Source: Agrypnia vestita
Taxonomy: Eukaryota; Arthropoda; Insecta; Trichoptera; Phryganeidae
Reading direction: 5' to 3'
Length of the DNA: 64,000 nucleotides
Assembly: GCA_016648135.1 (NCBI GenBank)
Contig: JADDOH010010113.1
Location: 35,963 to 99,962, forward strand
Part shown: positions 62,664-64,000 of the stretch, in pieces
How positions within the stretch are numbered: position 1 is the stretch's first letter
Layout of the letters: the number at the start of each line of letters is the position of its first letter
The notes under the pieces: model-generated
Database searches by the model: none
What the model was told of the DNA's origin: nothing
What the model saw: the letters and a program-made list of their open reading frames with translations, nothing else
Program-made: the position numbers and the translations under genes

Positions 62664-62975
62664 TTAAAAATGTCCTTAGGTTTTCACGGCCGTTCAGAAT
62701 CTTCTGTGTATAGTTTTCTGGGATATTCTGCCGTGTATATGCGACCTCTCTGGCCAACGTTTCGGATCCCATTGCAGGGTCCATCATCAGGGCTAATGTG
62801 ATGAGTGAGTTTTGAAGTGTAGGTTAAGTATTGCCTTGCAATACCGTACCGAAGTCAGGGTTTCTCCAAGTTTGTGTTATGTTAAATACTGGATTGCGGT
62901 ACCGTGTCGAAAGCAAGGTGTGGTCTTGATGTAGTGTGTTATACATATCCCAGAAAACTATACACAGAAGATATA
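62664..62975 (-). mobile_element. Penelope-like element (subfamily D), terminal repeat with inverted end piece
   Basis: Plus strand order: TGTCCTTAGGTTTTCACGGC, CTTCTGTGTATAGTTTTCTG, GCCGTGTATATGCGACCTCT, CTGGCCAACGTTTCGGATCC, GCAGGGTCCATCATCAGGGC, unique sequence, then ATATCCCAGAAAACTATACA at 62946-62971, which is the inverted outer segment. Related fragments: 14795, 16973, 44780 and 51230. Confidence 0.65.
62748..62796 (-). ncRNA. hammerhead-ribozyme-like motif, PLE subfamily D
   Basis: Minus strand: AGCC, CUGAUGA (62790-62784), extra U, stem GGACCC/GGGATCC with a bulged base, GAAAC (62763-62759), GUU (62758-62756), GGCC. Helix I GCC/GGC is three pairs. Stem III is a single C-G pair. The predicted cut is GUU^GGCC. 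Confidence 0.55.
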
Positions 62976-62979
62976 TTTT

Positions 62980-63555
62980 GATTGGAGTTTAAAGCAATAT
63001 CCTTAAATGTGTATATGACATTCTTCCGGATTATTAATGTTACTCTAGAAAGTTATTTTATTTAAAGACCTAATATTTTAGTTACACGACTTTCAATCTA
63101 CTCGCATTCTACATCTGACAGTTCTAAGTTTCGCGTAGATAAGTGTTAGGAAGTAATGGCACACCACCTCTTAAGATCACACGCAAGTGCACCATAATAA
63201 TTGAACGTAAATATTCAGATAAGCGCATCTGATATTCTCGAAAAGGTGCAGCCGCTTGTTGCAGAGACCTAATCTTAACTGATAGACCCCGGCACTACGC
63301 AACAATGAAATGTTTTGATTTCCCCGCACAAACACTGCATCGAATAACATTCAACAAGACCCGAGTGTTATTAAGGTCCAACTGAATCAAGTACATTCTA
63401 TTGAACAGCATTAAATGTGAAAACATCCCACATCGAGAGTAATTAATTAGAATCTGTTTTTAGAAACAACACACCTTTATATCTTGTTCTTCTTCTTTCG
63501 TGATCTCCTGGGTCTCGAAAGCCTAAAGTATAACCGAAGTCATAATCATAATCGC
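62980..63555. other. stretch without recognised features
   Basis: A CTTGTTCTTCTTCTTTCGTG run near 63485 may be a LINE tail. Nothing else could be supported. Confidence 0.3.
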
Positions 63556-63559
63556 GTTT

Positions 63560-63775
63560 ACTTGCGTTAATTATGTCAAACATAATAATTTCGTTGTCCG
63601 TCTGTCTGTCCCCTTAACTTCGTGTAACATCCGTAATTTCGTTCGAATTCACTGATAAATGGGGCTTGAACCCCGGCCCACCACGGGCCGTTTCACGCAT
63701 GTTGGCACAGCCAAAACGTGGAACGCCAAAAAGATGCTTTCAATATATACTAGGGCTTAAAAAAGACGCGAAATT
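63560..63775 (-). repeat. SINE-like repeat S2, copy 3
   Basis: Inverted relative to 37410-37650: AAACATAATAATTTCGTTGT, CCGTCTGTCTGTCCCC, TCCGTAATTTCGTTCGAATT, GGGGCTTGAACCCCGGCCC (the B-box-like block is GGTTCAAGCCCC on the minus strand). Confidence 0.6.
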
Positions 63776-63779
63776 GCAG

Positions 63780-64000
63780 CTAGTTTTTGAATAAAGGATA
63801 TATGAATTAAGAGTGACCTCAAACATACCTCAGACTGTCAAACATTACCATTTTCAGTGGACCAATCAAGTGATAGAGACATTGAGATTTATCTATGCTT
63901 CACAGAACAAACTTTTTTCCTGTGCATCAAATCACGACTCTTAATATTTACGACTACAACTTAAATAGAAAAGTTTACGAATCAGATGTTTTTAAATAAA
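63780..64000. other. stretch without recognised features
   Basis: Nothing could be supported up to the window end. Confidence 0.3.

Overview
The window looks like intergenic DNA from an insect nuclear genome, most likely a lepidopteran. It is AT-rich, has no recognisable bacterial operon or host protein-coding gene, and is packed with eukaryotic transposable elements. The lepidopteran guess rests on Helitrons with A^TC...CTAG^T ends, a cecropia-type mariner and several tRNA-derived SINEs. It is an inference from element types, not from a host gene.

Layout. 0-7 kb: mostly AT-rich sequence, a degenerate ~150-bp tandem array, a candidate core promoter, a Penelope-like (PLE) foldback and three perfect 117-bp tandem units. 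7.9-9.3 kb: a nearly intact mariner. 10-20 kb: SINEs, PLE ends and broken LINE 3' ends. 20-30 kb: a foldback element, a Helitron carrying dense heat-shock-element-like motifs, PLE ends, Harbinger-type elements, a tRNA-Ser-like pseudogene and LINE tails. 30-42 kb: a second foldback, a hAT element interrupted by a LINE and a small Helitron, a cluster of short MITEs and a second, broken mariner. 42-52 kb: an 86-bp tandem array, PLE endonuclease remnants, Harbinger and hAT elements, a TTAA-flanked element and a 1.7-kb inverted repeat. 52-64 kb: a GC-rich block, more Helitrons, LINEs with a nested foldback, and several PLE 3' ends.

The most notable system is the PLE set. At least five PLE subfamilies leave ends that share one RNA design: CUGANGA, one extra base, a perfect or near-perfect stem-loop, GAAAC, 0-3 bases, then GUH, with the flanks after GUH pairing to those before CUGANGA. 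This is the hammerhead ribozyme plan with a minimal helix III. About nine recognisable copies occur, on both strands, some as outward-facing pairs. One lies directly downstream of a broken GIY-YIG endonuclease reading frame, where a PLE 3' terminal repeat should be. A perfect 48-bp palindrome is centred on the site where one subfamily's ribozyme should cut.

A second notable feature is a non-autonomous Helitron family, two copies, carrying runs of alternating GAA and TTC pentamers that match heat-shock elements. All repeat assignments come from reading the sequence by eye; no database search was run.
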